Assembly (NCBI GenBank): GCA_938004815.1
Contig: CALKVR010000528.1
Coordinates: 1-5,520 of the forward strand
Direction: 5' to 3'
DNA from: an uncultured Polyangiaceae bacterium
GTDB lineage: Bacteria > Myxococcota_A > Polyangia > Polyangiales > Polyangiaceae
Length of the DNA stretch: 5,520 nt
Within the stretch, counting starts at the first letter, position 1. Each line of letters begins with the position of its first letter. Below the pieces are notes generated by a model. It did no database searches and was not told the DNA's origin. It saw nothing but the letters and a program-made list of their open reading frames with translations. The position numbers were made by a program, and so were the translations under genes. Of this stretch, positions 5,340 to 5,520 are shown in pieces.

Positions 5340-5520
5340 GTGGCCCGCAGCGACCACCCCGGCCGGGACTCGAGCCCGGACGACGTCGAGCTCCCCCTCA
5401 TTCCGAAGGCACCTCGCCTGCCTTCGAAGGGCGCTCGTCCGCAGGCCTCCGCGCCCGACGCGGGGCCGGGTGGCAGCTACTCGGTTCGCCCGCCCGCGCT
5501 GGCGCCGCGAAGGGCCGGGC
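5340..5520 (+). CDS. N-terminal part of an unidentified protein (partial at right edge)
   Basis: From the GTG at 5340-5342 the frame stays open for 60 codons to the window edge. The translation begins MARSDHPGRDSSPDDVELPL and continues with IPKAPRLPSKGA, GPGGSYSVRPPALAP. It is rich in Pro, Ala, Ser and Arg and looks disordered, with no signal peptide or membrane segment. Such N-terminal linkers are common on myxobacterial regulators and kinases, but nothing here identifies the family. Support for its being a gene: the open frame, balanced charged residues rather than an Arg/Gly-only shadow translation, and the extended -10 element directly upstream. The start is uncertain, since no ribosome binding site is visible. 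Confidence 0.5.
   Translation, partial: MARSDHPGRDSSPDDVELPLIPKAPRLPSKGARPQASAPDAGPGGSYSVRPPALAPRRAG

Noticed and set aside
1..5520. CRISPR array, transposon ends, tRNA/rRNA genes, toxin-antitoxin or phage-defence cassette
   Set aside because: I found no regularly spaced repeats, no terminal inverted repeats with a transposase, no tRNA-like cloverleaf and no defence-type domains on either strand.

Overview
The window is GC-rich DNA, strongly GC-biased at third codon positions. It encodes a Gly/Ser-linker lipoprotein with a 'CSL..YDDV' start, a style I associate with myxobacteria of the Polyangia type (Sorangium, Polyangium and relatives). That assignment comes from style and memory, not from a search. 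Coding density is high. I see no rRNA, tRNA, CRISPR array, insertion sequence or phage gene.

Layout. (1) 1-531, +: the C-terminal part of a metal-dependent endonuclease/exonuclease/phosphatase-fold (EEP) protein, cut by the left edge. (2) 535-1921, -: a predicted secreted lipoprotein that converges on gene 1 with only 3 nt between the stop codons. Its signal peptide and its body lie in different frames, joined at a homopolymer in a Gly/Ser linker. (3) 2026-2403, +: a small acidic, helical protein of unknown function, transcribed divergently from the lipoprotein. (4) 2455-2886, +: a UspA-type universal stress protein with an intact ATP-binding motif. (5) 3029-4387, +: a fusion of a type I phosphoribosyltransferase domain to an alpha/beta-hydrolase of the dienelactone hydrolase kind. 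(6) 4410-5271, +: a polytopic membrane protein whose soluble tail lies in another frame, again a one-base shift. (7) 5340 to the right edge, +: the start of a further gene with a Pro/Ala/Ser-rich N-terminus.

How the genes may work together. The best-supported functional unit is uspA plus the phosphoribosyltransferase/hydrolase fusion. Fusions of this kind are known (Rv0571c in the DosR dormancy regulon of Mycobacterium tuberculosis), and Usp proteins belong to the same sort of stress regulons. Both genes have a sigma-54-like -24/-12 element with exact GG-N10-GC spacing just upstream. The 142-nt gap before the fusion gene also holds three short palindromes that could be activator sites. I infer a small stress or starvation response module.

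Two further signals cut across the genes. First, most forward-strand genes lack a Shine-Dalgarno sequence and have a candidate promoter element placed so that transcription would start 0-10 nt before the start codon, which suggests leaderless or very short-leader mRNAs. Second, two genes each carry one surplus base that breaks the frame at a short homopolymer. Sequencing or assembly error is the simplest explanation, and removing one base restores an exact open frame in both.
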